From: CALKYB01 sp964510575
Lineage (GTDB): Bacteria > Bdellovibrionota_C > UBA2361 > SZUA-149 > CALKYB01
NCBI GenBank assembly: GCA_964510575.1
Contig: CAZECN010000001.1
Span: forward strand, 62,001-126,000
Length of the DNA stretch: 64,000 nucleotides
Direction of reading: 5' to 3'
Shown: piece after piece, positions 25,898-34,856 of the stretch
Position numbering within the stretch: position 1 is the stretch's first letter
Layout: the number at the start of each line of letters is the position of its first letter
The notes under the pieces: generated by a model
Database searches by the model: none
Told to the model about the DNA's origin: nothing
The model's input: the letters and a program-made list of their open reading frames with translations, nothing else
Position numbers and translations under genes: made by a program

Positions 25898-26806
25898 ATG
25901 ATGACTAATAGCTCAAAAAACAGGTCGGATAGCTTCAGGATTGGCTTGATTCAGCACCCCTGTGGTCAGGCTAAAGCCGAAAACCTAGAAAAAGCATCAC
26001 GGCTTATAAAAGAAGCCTCGGCCCAGGGAGCTCAAGTAATCTGCCTTCAAGAGATATTTTCAACTCCTTATTTCTGTACTGTGGAAGATGCTGAGCGTTT
26101 TGATTTGGCTGAGACGGTTGATGGGGAGACTGTTAGTGAAATTGCTAAAGTGGCTAAGGAAACGGAATCTGTAGTGGTGGTTCCTTTTTTCGAAAAAAGA
26201 ACTGCTGGAGTTTACCACAATAGTGCAGCTGTTATTGACGCTGATGGAAGTTGTCTAGGCGTTTATAGAAAAATGCATATCCCAGATGACCCTCTTTATT
26301 ATGAAAAATTTTATTTCACCCCAGGTGATGAACCCGGTTTTAAAGTATTTGAAACTCGCTACGCTAAAGTCGGTGTTCTGATTTGCTGGGATCAGTGGTA
26401 CCCCGAAGCTGCTAGATTGACTGCTTTGCAAGGTGCAGAAGTATTATTTTACCCAACAGCTATTGGCTGGCACCCCTCTGAAAAAGAAAGCTATGGTCAA
26501 TCTCAACTTGAGGCTTGGCAGACAATTCAACGCTCCCATGCCGTTGCGAACGGGGTTTATGTTGCTGCAGCTAATAGAGTGGGACATGAACAAACTCCAG
26601 GTACAGACGGAATAGAATTTTTTGGTAATTCCTTTATTTCCAACCCCTTTGGGAGAGTGTTGAAAAATGCATCTGTCAGTGAAGAAGAAATATTAATTGC
26701 AGATTGTTCTCGCAAAGAAATCGAAGAAACTAGGCGTAACTGGCCTTTTTTAAGAGACAGAAGGATTGATGCCTATTCTAAAATCACTTCTAGAGTAGAT
26801 GATTAG
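25898..26806 (+). CDS. aguB: N-carbamoylputrescine amidase
   Basis: Hydrolyses N-carbamoylputrescine to putrescine, CO2 and ammonia. Nitrilase-superfamily triad is visible: E52 in LQEIF, K125 in YRKMHIPDD, C163 in ICWDQWYPE. The segment PDDPLYYEKFYFTPGD and the AIGWHPSEKE region are typical of AguB rather than other nitrilases. 302 residues, expected size. Two adjacent ATGs (25898, 25901) could start it. aguA follows after 9 bases, so the two enzymes convert agmatine to putrescine. Confidence 0.94.
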   Translation: MMTNSSKNRSDSFRIGLIQHPCGQAKAENLEKASRLIKEASAQGAQVICLQEIFSTPYFCTVEDAERFDLAETVDGETVSEIAKVAKETESVVVVPFFEKRTAGVYHNSAAVIDADGSCLGVYRKMHIPDDPLYYEKFYFTPGDEPGFKVFETRYAKVGVLICWDQWYPEAARLTALQGAEVLFYPTAIGWHPSEKESYGQSQLEAWQTIQRSHAVANGVYVAAANRVGHEQTPGTDGIEFFGNSFISNPFGRVLKNASVSEEEILIADCSRKEIEETRRNWPFLRDRRIDAYSKITSRVDD

Positions 26807-26815
26807 GGCTCTCTA

Positions 26816-27850
26816 ATGAATCAAAGTACTGGCTTACGCTGGCCTGCAGAATGGGAAGAGCATAGTGCCACTTGGCTTGCTTGGCCTCACAATCAAAACG
26901 ACTTTCCTAAAGTTCTTTCAAAAGTAAGAGAAGCCTGCGCTAGTTTTATTAGACAACTTTCTGAAGAAGAAGCAGTAAAGCTAATTTGTGAAAACGAAGC
27001 AGAAACGAAACAGGAGCTTGAGAAATTATCTTTGTCCCTAGAGAATGTTGAGATATTTCAGTTTCCTACCGACCGTAGTTGGTTAAGAGACTCTGCTCCT
27101 ACAGCTGTTAAGACAGATCAAGGGTTACTTTGGACTCAGTGGAATTTCAACGCTTGGGCTAAGTATAAAAACTTTCAAAAGGATCAAAAGCTACCTTCTT
27201 TTATCGCTGAGCAGAGTAAGAAAGAACTTATTCAGGCCAAAAGACTAGATGGTGCTACTCCTTTTACGCTTGAGGGTGGGGCTATTGAGACCGATGGAGC
27301 TGGTAGTTTACTGACAACAGAGGAGTGTTTGCTAAGTGAAATTCAGCAGCGTAATAAATCTTGCTCTAAAGAAGAGTATGAAAAGCTTTTCTCTATTTAC
27401 CTAGGGGTTGAAAACACCATTTGGCTAGAAGCTGGAGTTCCAGGGGATGACACTCATGGCCATATTGATGATCTAGCTCGCTTTGTCTCAGATCAAGCGG
27501 CTCTGTTGGTCTTTGCTGAAGACGACCCAGCCTTTAGAGATATTTCTCGAAGAAACTTATCCAGACTTGCAAAGTCTAAGAACGCTAAGGGAGAAAAATT
27601 GTCGGTTGAACTTCTTCCTATGCCTTCACCAATTTACTTTGAGGGCGAGATGATGCCGGCGAGTTACGCTAATTTTTATTTAGCGAATAATTCAGTTTTC
27701 GTTCCAGTATTTAAAGATCGAGCTGATGATAAGGCGCTTCGAATAATCGATGATGCTTACTCTGGGCGAAACACTATTCCTATAAACTGCCGAGATTGGA
27801 TTGTTGGCTGCGGCTCTCTGCATTGCAGCACCCAACCGCAGTTTTCCTAA
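26816..27850 (+). CDS. aguA: Agmatine deiminase
   Basis: Converts agmatine to N-carbamoylputrescine. Landmarks: PAEWEEHSATWLAWPHN at the N-terminus, DRSWLRDSAPT (substrate Asp), LEGGAIETDG, the GDDTHGHIDDLARF segment with catalytic His/Asp, and the nucleophile C337 in GCGSLHCSTQ. 344 residues. Second gene of aguB-aguA and followed by a strong terminator. No arginine decarboxylase is in the window, so the agmatine source is elsewhere or external. Confidence 0.95.
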   Translation: MNQSTGLRWPAEWEEHSATWLAWPHNQNDFPKVLSKVREACASFIRQLSEEEAVKLICENEAETKQELEKLSLSLENVEIFQFPTDRSWLRDSAPTAVKTDQGLLWTQWNFNAWAKYKNFQKDQKLPSFIAEQSKKELIQAKRLDGATPFTLEGGAIETDGAGSLLTTEECLLSEIQQRNKSCSKEEYEKLFSIYLGVENTIWLEAGVPGDDTHGHIDDLARFVSDQAALLVFAEDDPAFRDISRRNLSRLAKSKNAKGEKLSVELLPMPSPIYFEGEMMPASYANFYLANNSVFVPVFKDRADDKALRIIDDAYSGRNTIPINCRDWIVGCGSLHCSTQPQFS

Positions 27851-27986
27851 ATCTTTTTTAAGCTTTTCTCTAGTTCTTATCGAAGCTCTCGAATGCCGAA
27901 AAGAGCGACAGGAATATTTGTAAATTGTTTTTAGTTTAAAAAGACCTAATATTTTTCTAACCATAAGAAAAACCTCAATTAGGCAC

Positions 27987-28038
27987 AACTCCAGTGACTA
28001 CGAGCGGGGGTAGTCAACTGGAGTTAAGTTAGTTTTTT
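27987..28038 (+). terminator. Strong intrinsic terminator after aguA
   Basis: AACTCCAGT-GACTAC pairs with GTAGTC-AACTGGAGTT (one bulged base, 8-base GC-rich loop), then AAGTTAG and T6 on the plus strand. The reverse strand also has a T-run about 15 bases beyond the stem, so it may serve the convergent gene at 28041 as well. Confidence 0.85.
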
Positions 28039-28040
28039 GA

Positions 28041-29084
28041 TCAACTGATAGCTGCTTTAAGCTTGGGAGATTCGAGAGGACTATGATCTGCTTCAAAGTC
28101 AATTATGATTTTAAAACCACAACGTTTAGCCCATTGCTTTAAGCGTTTAGTGTTGAGCACATCATCGCGTGATCCCCCACAGACAATAATTATTTTATCC
28201 CGTCTTCTCTTAGTCCACATTGGGTTAAAAGAGAGTAGCCAGATGTATTTACCATAAAGGTAAAGACTTAAGCTCGAAGGGATAAAGTGAAAATTAAAGC
28301 TGTCCTCTGTAATCACTGAGTTAAACCAGTCGCAAGGGCTTATTCTTTTAGCTTGAGTATGTAGATACCTAATAAATCTTAATTCACGGTCTGGAAATTT
28401 TTTGATTATAAATTCTGCTAAGGCTACTAAGAAAAGTCCAGGGGTGAATATAAGATGCCAGTCTCTATCTTCAGTTACTACCAAACAGTTGAAAAAGAGC
28501 CAGACAGTAACACCAGACCAAAATAGCGTCGTAGCAAGCCAGTGAGTGAAAAAAAGACTAATTATAGCAATCAAGACAAAGCTGTAGCGAATGACTATAC
28601 CGTAACGGCAAAGTTTGGCGTTAGCCTCAGACATGAATACCGGTGGACTAATCAAAACGATTTTATCTACTGCTATTCCCTTCTTGCCAGCTATATCAAT
28701 CATTGCCAGTCCACTTGTTGAGAAACAGTAGGTTGTCGTTGTCTTTGATGTGCTAATCAGCTCTTTGAATACTTTCTTTCTCCAAGAGAACAGATTACTT
28801 ACAGTGAGATACCGAAATAGGGTTTTGTGACCGGATAGGCTTGACCAGGTTACTCCCATATTTCCATGCACTTTTTTAACTTCATTAATTAAGTGAAGCA
28901 TTCCTGGAGATGGCGTTCGGTTGGTCATCCCTAGAAAGACCTTAGCTGTTGTTTGTTGTGGAAAAGCTTCCAGTAGTTCAGCAACGGAGTTTCTGAATTT
29001 TGTATCATTCCAAGGACGAGTGAACTTGGTTGTGACCTTGCCCAGTATTTGTGTTACGCCACGGACAGGAATTGTAAACCTCAT
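28041..29084 (-). CDS. Unusual alpha/beta-hydrolase-like protein with membrane insert
   Basis: 347 residues from ATG 29084, chosen because GGAGG sits 6 bases before it. The longer frame from 29135 has no ribosome-binding site. The N-terminal half ends in TYCFSTSGLAMIDIAGK, which resembles a nucleophile elbow followed by a helix, then VDKIVLISPP, a typical hydrolase strand. Two or three hydrophobic helices follow (SFVLIAIISLFFTHWLATTL; TVWLFFNCLVV; FTPGLFLVALAEFII). Near the C-terminus IIIVCGGSRDDVLN and FEADHSPLES sit where the acid and His of the triad belong. It is a lone gene with long intergenic flanks. Fold and function are inference. Confidence 0.6.
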   Translation of the reverse strand: MRFTIPVRGVTQILGKVTTKFTRPWNDTKFRNSVAELLEAFPQQTTAKVFLGMTNRTPSPGMLHLINEVKKVHGNMGVTWSSLSGHKTLFRYLTVSNLFSWRKKVFKELISTSKTTTTYCFSTSGLAMIDIAGKKGIAVDKIVLISPPVFMSEANAKLCRYGIVIRYSFVLIAIISLFFTHWLATTLFWSGVTVWLFFNCLVVTEDRDWHLIFTPGLFLVALAEFIIKKFPDRELRFIRYLHTQAKRISPCDWFNSVITEDSFNFHFIPSSLSLYLYGKYIWLLSFNPMWTKRRRDKIIIVCGGSRDDVLNTKRLKQWAKRCGFKIIIDFEADHSPLESPKLKAAIS

Positions 29085-29427
29085 AATAAACCTCCAAAAA
29101 TTAATAGGACTTTTTAAAAGCCTAAAAACAATCAATGCTTCTACTTGAAGGAATATTTTTAAAGAGCGAGTAATATACCCCGTCTACTACAAAATTCGGC
29201 TTTTTCTGTGCCTGTCGTAAAGGGGTATAAGCAGTGCGGAGCGCTGTCGGACAATAAATATACTTAAACCTCATGTAAAATTTAGCCAAACACTATATTT
29301 AAAGTGGTTTCAGTATACATGTAGCTAAGTTGACAGAGAGAGTATGAAAGCGACAAGTGGTTTTTATTATTTTTTTATGAAATAGTCAGAAGTAGTTAAC
29401 CTAAAAAGAAAATTTTTCTGACTTTCA
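29085..29427. other. 343-base intergenic region with a long-spaced inverted repeat
   Basis: TATACCCC (29174-29181) and GGGGTATA (29222-29229) are an 8-base inverted repeat with a 40-base spacer. TTGACA occurs at 29330 but lacks a -10 at usual distance. A 13-codon frame at 29344 (MKATSGFYYFFMK) is preceded by GAGAG; too short to call. No terminator or RNA gene is evident. Confidence 0.4.
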
Positions 29428-29715
29428 ATGGACTGCACTCCAATATTTTTTCGTCTACCTCCGCGAAATATAGTTCAAATTAAAAACATCTTGGAAACTT
29501 ATGACGGCATGACAGGAGAGCTTCGAACTCTTAATGCTGAAAAAGGTGAAATAGTAGTTTTTGCAATGCCTGACACTGAGCAGAATGTTAGAGGTTTGGT
29601 GCTTTCTCTCAGTGAAGAGCTCGAAATAAAGGAAGTGGAACCGCCTGAAGATATCAAAGGCGGGGATTGGTTGCTAGACTCTTACCTGGGTGAAATGAAG
29701 CTCAAGGGGACTTAA
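29428..29715 (+). CDS. DUF4911 family protein
   Basis: 95 residues, soluble. The pattern IFFRLPPRNIVQIKNILETY and the RTLNAEKGEIVVFAMP continuation fit DUF4911, a small alpha/beta family I associate with deltaproteobacteria and relatives, where it often lies beside translation or metabolism genes. Function unknown. Its 3' end overlaps the convergent membrane-protein gene by 14 bases. Recognition is from pattern memory, so moderate certainty. Confidence 0.6.
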   Translation: MDCTPIFFRLPPRNIVQIKNILETYDGMTGELRTLNAEKGEIVVFAMPDTEQNVRGLVLSLSEELEIKEVEPPEDIKGGDWLLDSYLGEMKLKGT

Positions 29716-30127
29716 GCAACAGAGTCGTAAGCAATAATGCTCTCGCCGACCAAAGAATAGTTCTGATCCAATTGGTTGAAACAAGTTTCTTGTGAGCCTC
29801 TGGATTGAACCCAGCTTCAAGAATACTGTGTTGGGGCACCTGAAGAAAAGCGGTTGAGAGCCAAATAACTCCAAGCAGTGTTAAGCAAGTCCAAAGTAGT
29901 ATTCCACCCTGTCTAGTTGCCAAAATTAAAGCAGTAATTGCCTCTGCCAGCATTACAGGTCCCACCACCCAAGTAGTTAGAGTATTATGGAACTTCTCAT
30001 ATACTATGAATTGATCCTGTCCGACTTTTGAAAATAGAGGATAGTGAACAATTTGAACAAACCAAATTAAGCCAGTCATAAACCAGCAGCTAGCTAACTG
30101 TATCAACAGCAGGATTTGATTGCTCAT
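29702..30127 (-). CDS. Four-helix integral membrane protein
   Basis: 141 residues with four hydrophobic helices (LLIQLASCWFMTGLIWFVQI; VVGPVMLAEAITALILA; LLWTCLTLLGVIWLSTAFL; TILWSARALLLTTLLL). The motif IVHYPLF followed by EKFHN in the first loop resembles small DUF1772-like membrane proteins. It starts 10 bases after the SDR stop, so it is the last gene of the gatC-gatA-gatB-SDR operon, and ends convergently inside the DUF4911 gene. Function unknown. Confidence 0.65.
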   Translation of the reverse strand: MSNQILLLIQLASCWFMTGLIWFVQIVHYPLFSKVGQDQFIVYEKFHNTLTTWVVGPVMLAEAITALILATRQGGILLWTCLTLLGVIWLSTAFLQVPQHSILEAGFNPEAHKKLVSTNWIRTILWSARALLLTTLLLKSP

Positions 30128-30137
30128 CTGTAGAGAC

Positions 30138-30863
30138 CTACTTGCTGACTATCGTAGAAAGTCCGCCATCGACCGCAAGAATCTGACCAGTAACCCAAGA
30201 TTGAGCAGGATCGAGCATCCAACAAGCGGCAGAGACAATTTCTTCGGGTTCGCCAATTCTACCCAGAGCATGCATTCCTTCAGATTTTTTCAGAGCTTGC
30301 TCGTTACTAGTTATTCTTTCAGTCATTGGGGTTCTAGTTAAGCCAGGCGCAACCGCGTTTACTCGAATGCCTTTACTTGCATAGCTAGATGCAGCAGAGC
30401 GGACTAAACCTTCTACTCCACCTTTGGCTGCTGCAATCGCCTCGTGGTTAGGAAGTCCAATCCTTACCGCTGCAGTTGAAAATAGAAGAATTGAGCCAGA
30501 TTTCATAATCCTTGTGCCAGCTCTTACTACAGAGAAAGCAGTCTTAAGATTTTCTGATATTATCTTAAGGAACTCTTCCTCTGAGGTAAGATGAGCAGGT
30601 TTTAGTAGGACAGAGCCCGCGCAGTTTGCAATAGAAACTACCTCATCTCCGGCGTCGACTAATTGTTTTAAGTCGTTCTCAAGGGCAGAAAAGTCAGAAG
30701 CGTCGTAAGTTGAAAAAGAGGCTCTGTGACTAATAGCTAGTTCACTCAAGCCGCCCTCTTTGCGAGCTACTAGGTGCAGAGACTTTCCCTTAGCTGATAG
30801 TTCAGCTGCAAGCTCTCTACCAATTCCACCTGTTGCCCCTATGATTACGGTCTTCTCAGCCAT
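30138..30863 (-). CDS. Short-chain dehydrogenase/reductase family protein lacking canonical Tyr
   Basis: 241 residues, Rossmann fold. GATGGIGRELA near residues 9-19 is the dinucleotide motif, then NCAGS (NNAG equivalent) and SILLFSTAAV with the catalytic-type Ser. The usual YxxxK reads IAAAK in HEAIAAAKGG: the Lys remains but Tyr is Ile. Downstream VNAVAPGLTRTPMT and VTGQILAVDGG are normal. A subfamily with this NHEAIAAAK pattern exists, so it may use another acid or not be a reductase. Its ATG overlaps the gatB stop by 8 bases. Confidence 0.85.
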   Translation of the reverse strand: MAEKTVIIGATGGIGRELAAELSAKGKSLHLVARKEGGLSELAISHRASFSTYDASDFSALENDLKQLVDAGDEVVSIANCAGSVLLKPAHLTSEEEFLKIISENLKTAFSVVRAGTRIMKSGSILLFSTAAVRIGLPNHEAIAAAKGGVEGLVRSAASSYASKGIRVNAVAPGLTRTPMTERITSNEQALKKSEGMHALGRIGEPEEIVSAACWMLDPAQSWVTGQILAVDGGLSTIVSK

Positions 30864-32289
30864 TTGTAAGCTTCTTAATTAAATCGTTTACCATTTGAGG
30901 ATTAGCCTTACCCTTTGTTGCCTTCATTACCTGACCAACAAAGAAACCTAGTACTTTCTCTTTTCCCGACTTCAGTTCTTCAACTTGTTCAGGATTAGCG
31001 GCAATTATTTCTGAAACAACCTTTTCAATTTCACCCGTGTCAGTAATCTGCTTTAGCCCCTGCTTTTCCACTATCGAAGCTGCATCCTGTCCAGATTGAA
31101 ACATTTCGTCGAAAACTGTTTTGGCAATCTTTCCGCTAATGACATTTTTGTCGATTAGTTCCACAAGTTCAGCTAGGTAAGCTGGGCTAACAGGGCATTC
31201 TTCGAATTCAATTCCTTCCTTATTTAATCGTCCAAACAGCTCTGTACAAATCCAGTTGGCTATTATTTGAGGGTTGTTGTGACGACTTACTGCCTTGTCG
31301 AAATAATTGGCTACTATTTTCTCTTCAGTCAGTCTTTCCGCTTGATAGTCTTCTAGCTGATAGAGGTCCTTAAAACGGGAGATAACTTGATCCGGTAGCT
31401 CCGGCAAAGACTCTTTTACTTTTTTTACCCAGAGCTCATCAACTATAACAGGCGGCAAATCAGGGTCTGGAAAATAGCGGTAGTCCTCAGCGAATTCCTT
31501 AGAGCGCATCGGTTTGGTTGAGCCACGCTGTTCATCCCAAAGTCTAGTCTCTTGAACAATTTCTTCACCTTGTTCAATTTGAGCAATTTGTCGTTGTTGT
31601 TCGTATTCAATGGCTCGTTCTACAAAACGGAAAGAGTTTACGTTCTTAACTTCAACTTTAGTTCCAAACTCCTCCTGACCAATAGGTCGAACCGATACGT
31701 TTACGTCGCAACGCAAGTTACCCTTTTCCATGTCCCCGTCGCAGATGCCTAAGTATTTAACAATTTGACGAAGTTGCCTCACGTAAGCCCCTGCCTCTTG
31801 GGGAGTTCGCATGTCAGGTTCAGAAACTATTTCGACCAATGGAATACCGGCTCGGTTTAGATCTACTAGAGAGGAGTCCTCGGTTTCTAAGTGAGTGCTT
31901 TTACCTGCGTCTTCTTCTAGATGAATCCTAGTGATTCCTATCTTTTTTACACCTTCGTCAGTTTTGACGTCTAGGTAGCCTCCCAGGCAGATTGGCTTAT
32001 CGTATTGAGAAATCTGATATCCCTTAGGTAAATCTGGGTAATGGTAGTGTTTTCGAGCAAACACCGATTCTTTTTCAATTGAGCAATTGGTTGCTAGTCC
32101 GGCTTTGATTGCAAAGTCTACCACTCGTTTATTTAAAACTGGCAGGCAACCCGGCAGACCCAGGGTTACAGGATCAGTGTGAGAGTTGGGATTATCGCCA
32201 GAGGCTACCGCAGAGGTAGCAAAAATCTTGCTATCTGTATCTAACTGGGCGTGAACCTCAAGACCGATGACTGTTTCAAACTGTGCCAT
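30856..32289 (-). CDS. gatB: Aspartyl/glutamyl-tRNA amidotransferase subunit B
   Basis: tRNA-binding kinase subunit that phosphorylates misacylated Glu-tRNA(Gln) or Asp-tRNA(Asn). ETVIGLEVHAQL and HYHYPDLPKGYQISQYD are the family signatures. The C-terminal YqeY/helical domain ends in GKANPQMVNDLIKKL. 477 residues. Middle gene of gatC-gatA-gatB, 3 bases after gatA. Presence implies that the cell lacks a direct GlnRS and/or AsnRS route, or makes Asn on tRNA. Confidence 0.96.
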   Translation of the reverse strand: MAQFETVIGLEVHAQLDTDSKIFATSAVASGDNPNSHTDPVTLGLPGCLPVLNKRVVDFAIKAGLATNCSIEKESVFARKHYHYPDLPKGYQISQYDKPICLGGYLDVKTDEGVKKIGITRIHLEEDAGKSTHLETEDSSLVDLNRAGIPLVEIVSEPDMRTPQEAGAYVRQLRQIVKYLGICDGDMEKGNLRCDVNVSVRPIGQEEFGTKVEVKNVNSFRFVERAIEYEQQRQIAQIEQGEEIVQETRLWDEQRGSTKPMRSKEFAEDYRYFPDPDLPPVIVDELWVKKVKESLPELPDQVISRFKDLYQLEDYQAERLTEEKIVANYFDKAVSRHNNPQIIANWICTELFGRLNKEGIEFEECPVSPAYLAELVELIDKNVISGKIAKTVFDEMFQSGQDAASIVEKQGLKQITDTGEIEKVVSEIIAANPEQVEELKSGKEKVLGFFVGQVMKATKGKANPQMVNDLIKKLTNG

Positions 32290-32292
32290 TTT

Positions 32293-33777
32293 CTACTCTA
32301 TGCAAAACTTAGTGTTATCGAATGATGCCCTACGCTCTATTCTTTCTGCTACTTTAAGAAGAATTTCTTCACCAAAATGTGGCGCTAGTAACTGAACCCC
32401 TATGGGAAGCCCCTTAGAGTCTAGTGAGTAGGGCACGCTAATTCCTGGAAGACCGGCTAGGCTAGCAGGGGTGGTCAAAACATCCTGAAGGTACATCTTC
32501 AAGGGAGAATTGGATAACTCGCCAATTTTAAACGCAGTAGAGGGGCAAACTGGCGCAAGAATAACATCACAAGAGTTTTGAAAGGCAGATTTGAAATCGT
32601 CGATTATTAACGTTCTGACTTGTAAGGCCTTATTATAGAAGGCATCGCAGTAACCTGCAGAAAGAACATAACTTCCAATTAAAATTCTTCGCTGAACTTC
32701 ATCTCCAAAACCCTCAGAGCGACTTCGCTCATAAAGCTCTCCCAAACTTTTCAAATTTTCCGCTCGATGTCCGTATCGTACGCCATCATATCTAGCTAGG
32801 TTAGAAGAAGCCTCAGCTGGGGCAATGATATAATAGACTGGCAAGGCTGCTGATGTATGAGGGAGTGAGATATCAACTAACTCAGCTCCTTCTTCCTCTA
32901 AAACCTTGGCAGCCTCTCGAATTTTAGCTTCGACATCTGCTTCAAGCCCGTCGACGAAGTATTCTTTCGGAAGGCCGACCCTTAAACCTTTAAGCGACTC
33001 TTTTTTAGCAGATTGTAAATTTGAGAAATAATTTGGAACTTCGAGATCTATGGAAGTTGAATCTCTTTCGTCTCTTCCTGAAATAGCTTCCAAAAGAATT
33101 GCTGTATCATCAACAGTTCGGGCATGAGGGCCAACTTGGTCAAGAGAGGAAGCAAAAGCGATTACGCCATAGCGACTTACTCTTCCATAAGTAGGTTTTA
33201 GTCCAACAACCCCGGTAAAAGAAGCAGGTTGTCGAATGGAGCCTCCCGTATCGGTAGACAAAGCTAATGGCGCATGACCCGCGGCTACAGCTACCGCTGA
33301 CCCTCCACTTGAACCACCGGGAACGCGTTGATGATCCCAAGGATTTTTAACTGGTCCAAAAATAGAATGTTCGCTGGAAGCTCCCATTCCAAATTCATCG
33401 TGATTAGTTTTCCCTATTACGACTCCGCCGTTTTGCTCTATCTTTTCCACCACAGTTGCACTGTAAGGTGGAATAAAGTTCTCTAGCATTTTAGAACTAC
33501 AGGTGGTTCGTATTCCCTTAGTTAACAGCATGTCTTTAACTGCGACGGGAAGGCCAGTAAGAGTTGGTGAGTTTTCTTTCTCTTCTTTTAGTCTTTTATC
33601 AGCTATCTTCGCGGCTTCACTAGCTTCTTCATTGCAAATACTAGTGAAGTCGTTAAGCTCAGCGCCGCTGCTTTCAATTTGATTTAAGTGAGCTTCTGTT
33701 AGCTCAACGGCAGAGAAGTCTCCTGAAAGAAGACCTTCTCTCATTTTCGCTGCGCTAAGTTTGGTTAGTGCTTCCAT
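32293..33777 (-). CDS. gatA: Aspartyl/glutamyl-tRNA amidotransferase subunit A
   Basis: Amidase-signature glutaminase that supplies ammonia to GatB. The Ser-cisSer-Lys triad is in AVKDMLLTKGI (Lys), VPGGSSGGSAVAVAAG (cis-Ser) and STDTGGSIRQPAS (nucleophile Ser). 494 residues, expected length. Lies between gatC (30 bases) and gatB (3 bases). Confidence 0.96.
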   Translation of the reverse strand: MEALTKLSAAKMREGLLSGDFSAVELTEAHLNQIESSGAELNDFTSICNEEASEAAKIADKRLKEEKENSPTLTGLPVAVKDMLLTKGIRTTCSSKMLENFIPPYSATVVEKIEQNGGVVIGKTNHDEFGMGASSEHSIFGPVKNPWDHQRVPGGSSGGSAVAVAAGHAPLALSTDTGGSIRQPASFTGVVGLKPTYGRVSRYGVIAFASSLDQVGPHARTVDDTAILLEAISGRDERDSTSIDLEVPNYFSNLQSAKKESLKGLRVGLPKEYFVDGLEADVEAKIREAAKVLEEEGAELVDISLPHTSAALPVYYIIAPAEASSNLARYDGVRYGHRAENLKSLGELYERSRSEGFGDEVQRRILIGSYVLSAGYCDAFYNKALQVRTLIIDDFKSAFQNSCDVILAPVCPSTAFKIGELSNSPLKMYLQDVLTTPASLAGLPGISVPYSLDSKGLPIGVQLLAPHFGEEILLKVAERIERRASFDNTKFCIE

Positions 33778-33807
33778 ATTAGTTTAGATTTAATTTATGA
33801 TTAAAGT

Positions 33808-34101
33808 TTAGATTACTTTTGGAACTCTGAATCCGCCGCCCGAGAAGTCAGGGGCTATGGCTTCAATTTCTTCAGTTTTTAGAGATTCTTTCTTAATGTC
33901 GCTCCTGAAAATATTCTCTACGGAGTGCACTTGGGAAGTTGCCTTAACTCCCTTTGTAGAAATTTCAGACAGCTGCCCGACATACTCGAGAATTTCACCC
34001 AAGTCCTTTTCCAAGTCTTGAGCCTCCTGTTCGTTAATTTCTAGTCGGGCGAGTCTGGCAATTTTGGTAATTTGCTCTTTGGAAATCTTATCTGAGGGCA
34101 T
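33808..34101 (-). CDS. gatC: Aspartyl/glutamyl-tRNA amidotransferase subunit C
   Basis: Small linker that wraps GatA and GatB. 97 residues with ISKEQITKIARLARLEINEQ and the LGEILEYVGQLSEI helix, then the extended FRSD and FRVPKVI end (the family ends in a short F-x-VPxV peptide). First gene of the operon; its promoter should lie in 34102-34182, shared with divergent rnhB. Confidence 0.93.
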   Translation of the reverse strand: MPSDKISKEQITKIARLARLEINEQEAQDLEKDLGEILEYVGQLSEISTKGVKATSQVHSVENIFRSDIKKESLKTEEIEAIAPDFSGGGFRVPKVI

Positions 34102-34182
34102 TGTCGATAAAAAAGATAGGTTTATAACTTAAACAGTCACACCTTATATCGCGAAAAAATAAAATATTCTATTCTGTGGGAG

Positions 34183-34818
34183 ATGAAAAAAATTATTGGA
34201 TTTAATGAAGAACTGGCCCTTAGTCCGGAGTTCGAGGGATTTTTGATAGCTGGGATCGATGAAGCTGGACGTGGGCCTTTGGCTGGTCCTGTCACCGCAG
34301 CTTGTGTTGTCTTACCTGAGGGGTATGAGAACGAGCTTATTAATGACTCTAAAAAACTCAGCCCATCCATTAGAAAAAAACTTTTTCCAATTATTTGTGA
34401 AGAGGCTTTGGCTTGGTCGATTGTTTCAGTTGGTCAAAGAAGAATTGATCAAATCAATATTCGAGAAGCTACTAGGCTTGCTATGGGACTTGCGGCGAAA
34501 AGAGTAGCTGGGACAATTAGGGTCAAACTTCAACAGAACATACATTGTTTAGTGGACGGCAACACGGAAATGCTCTGTAACGTTTCTCAGCAAACAGTAG
34601 TTAAGGGAGATAGTAGATTTCTTTCTATCGCTGCTGCTTCTGTTTTAGCTAAGGAGCGTAGGGACCAGCTCATGGTAGAGTTAGAAAATAAGTACCCCGG
34701 ATATGGCCTAGCAGGGCACAAAGGATATCCGACTAAAAAACATCGCGAAGCAATTCAAATTATTGGTCCTTGTAGGATTCATAGAAAAAGCTTTGCTGGA
34801 GTTAGGGAATTCGTCTAA
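34183..34818 (+). CDS. rnhB: Ribonuclease HII
   Basis: Cleaves RNA of RNA-DNA hybrids and single ribonucleotides in DNA. Metal-binding GIDEAGRGPLAGP near residues 24-36 with D and E, NDSKKLSP, and the later Asp in HCLVDGN. The end GHKGYPTKKH is typical. 211 residues. ATG 34183 has GGGAG only two bases upstream, which is unusually close. Followed by a DUF3617 gene and yraN; rnhB-yraN is a common neighbourhood. Confidence 0.95.
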   Translation: MKKIIGFNEELALSPEFEGFLIAGIDEAGRGPLAGPVTAACVVLPEGYENELINDSKKLSPSIRKKLFPIICEEALAWSIVSVGQRRIDQINIREATRLAMGLAAKRVAGTIRVKLQQNIHCLVDGNTEMLCNVSQQTVVKGDSRFLSIAAASVLAKERRDQLMVELENKYPGYGLAGHKGYPTKKHREAIQIIGPCRIHRKSFAGVREFV

Positions 34819-34856
34819 CTCTATAAATACCTTTAATGCTTACCCTGGAGGATATA

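Noticed and set aside
29344..29385. 13-codon frame as a leader peptide before the DUF4911 gene
   Set aside because: Too short, no codon bias toward a regulatory amino acid, and no attenuator hairpin after it.
34183..34370. Minus-strand frame overlapping rnhB and the gatC promoter region
   Set aside because: It is the shadow of rnhB, which has full RNase HII motifs on the plus strand.
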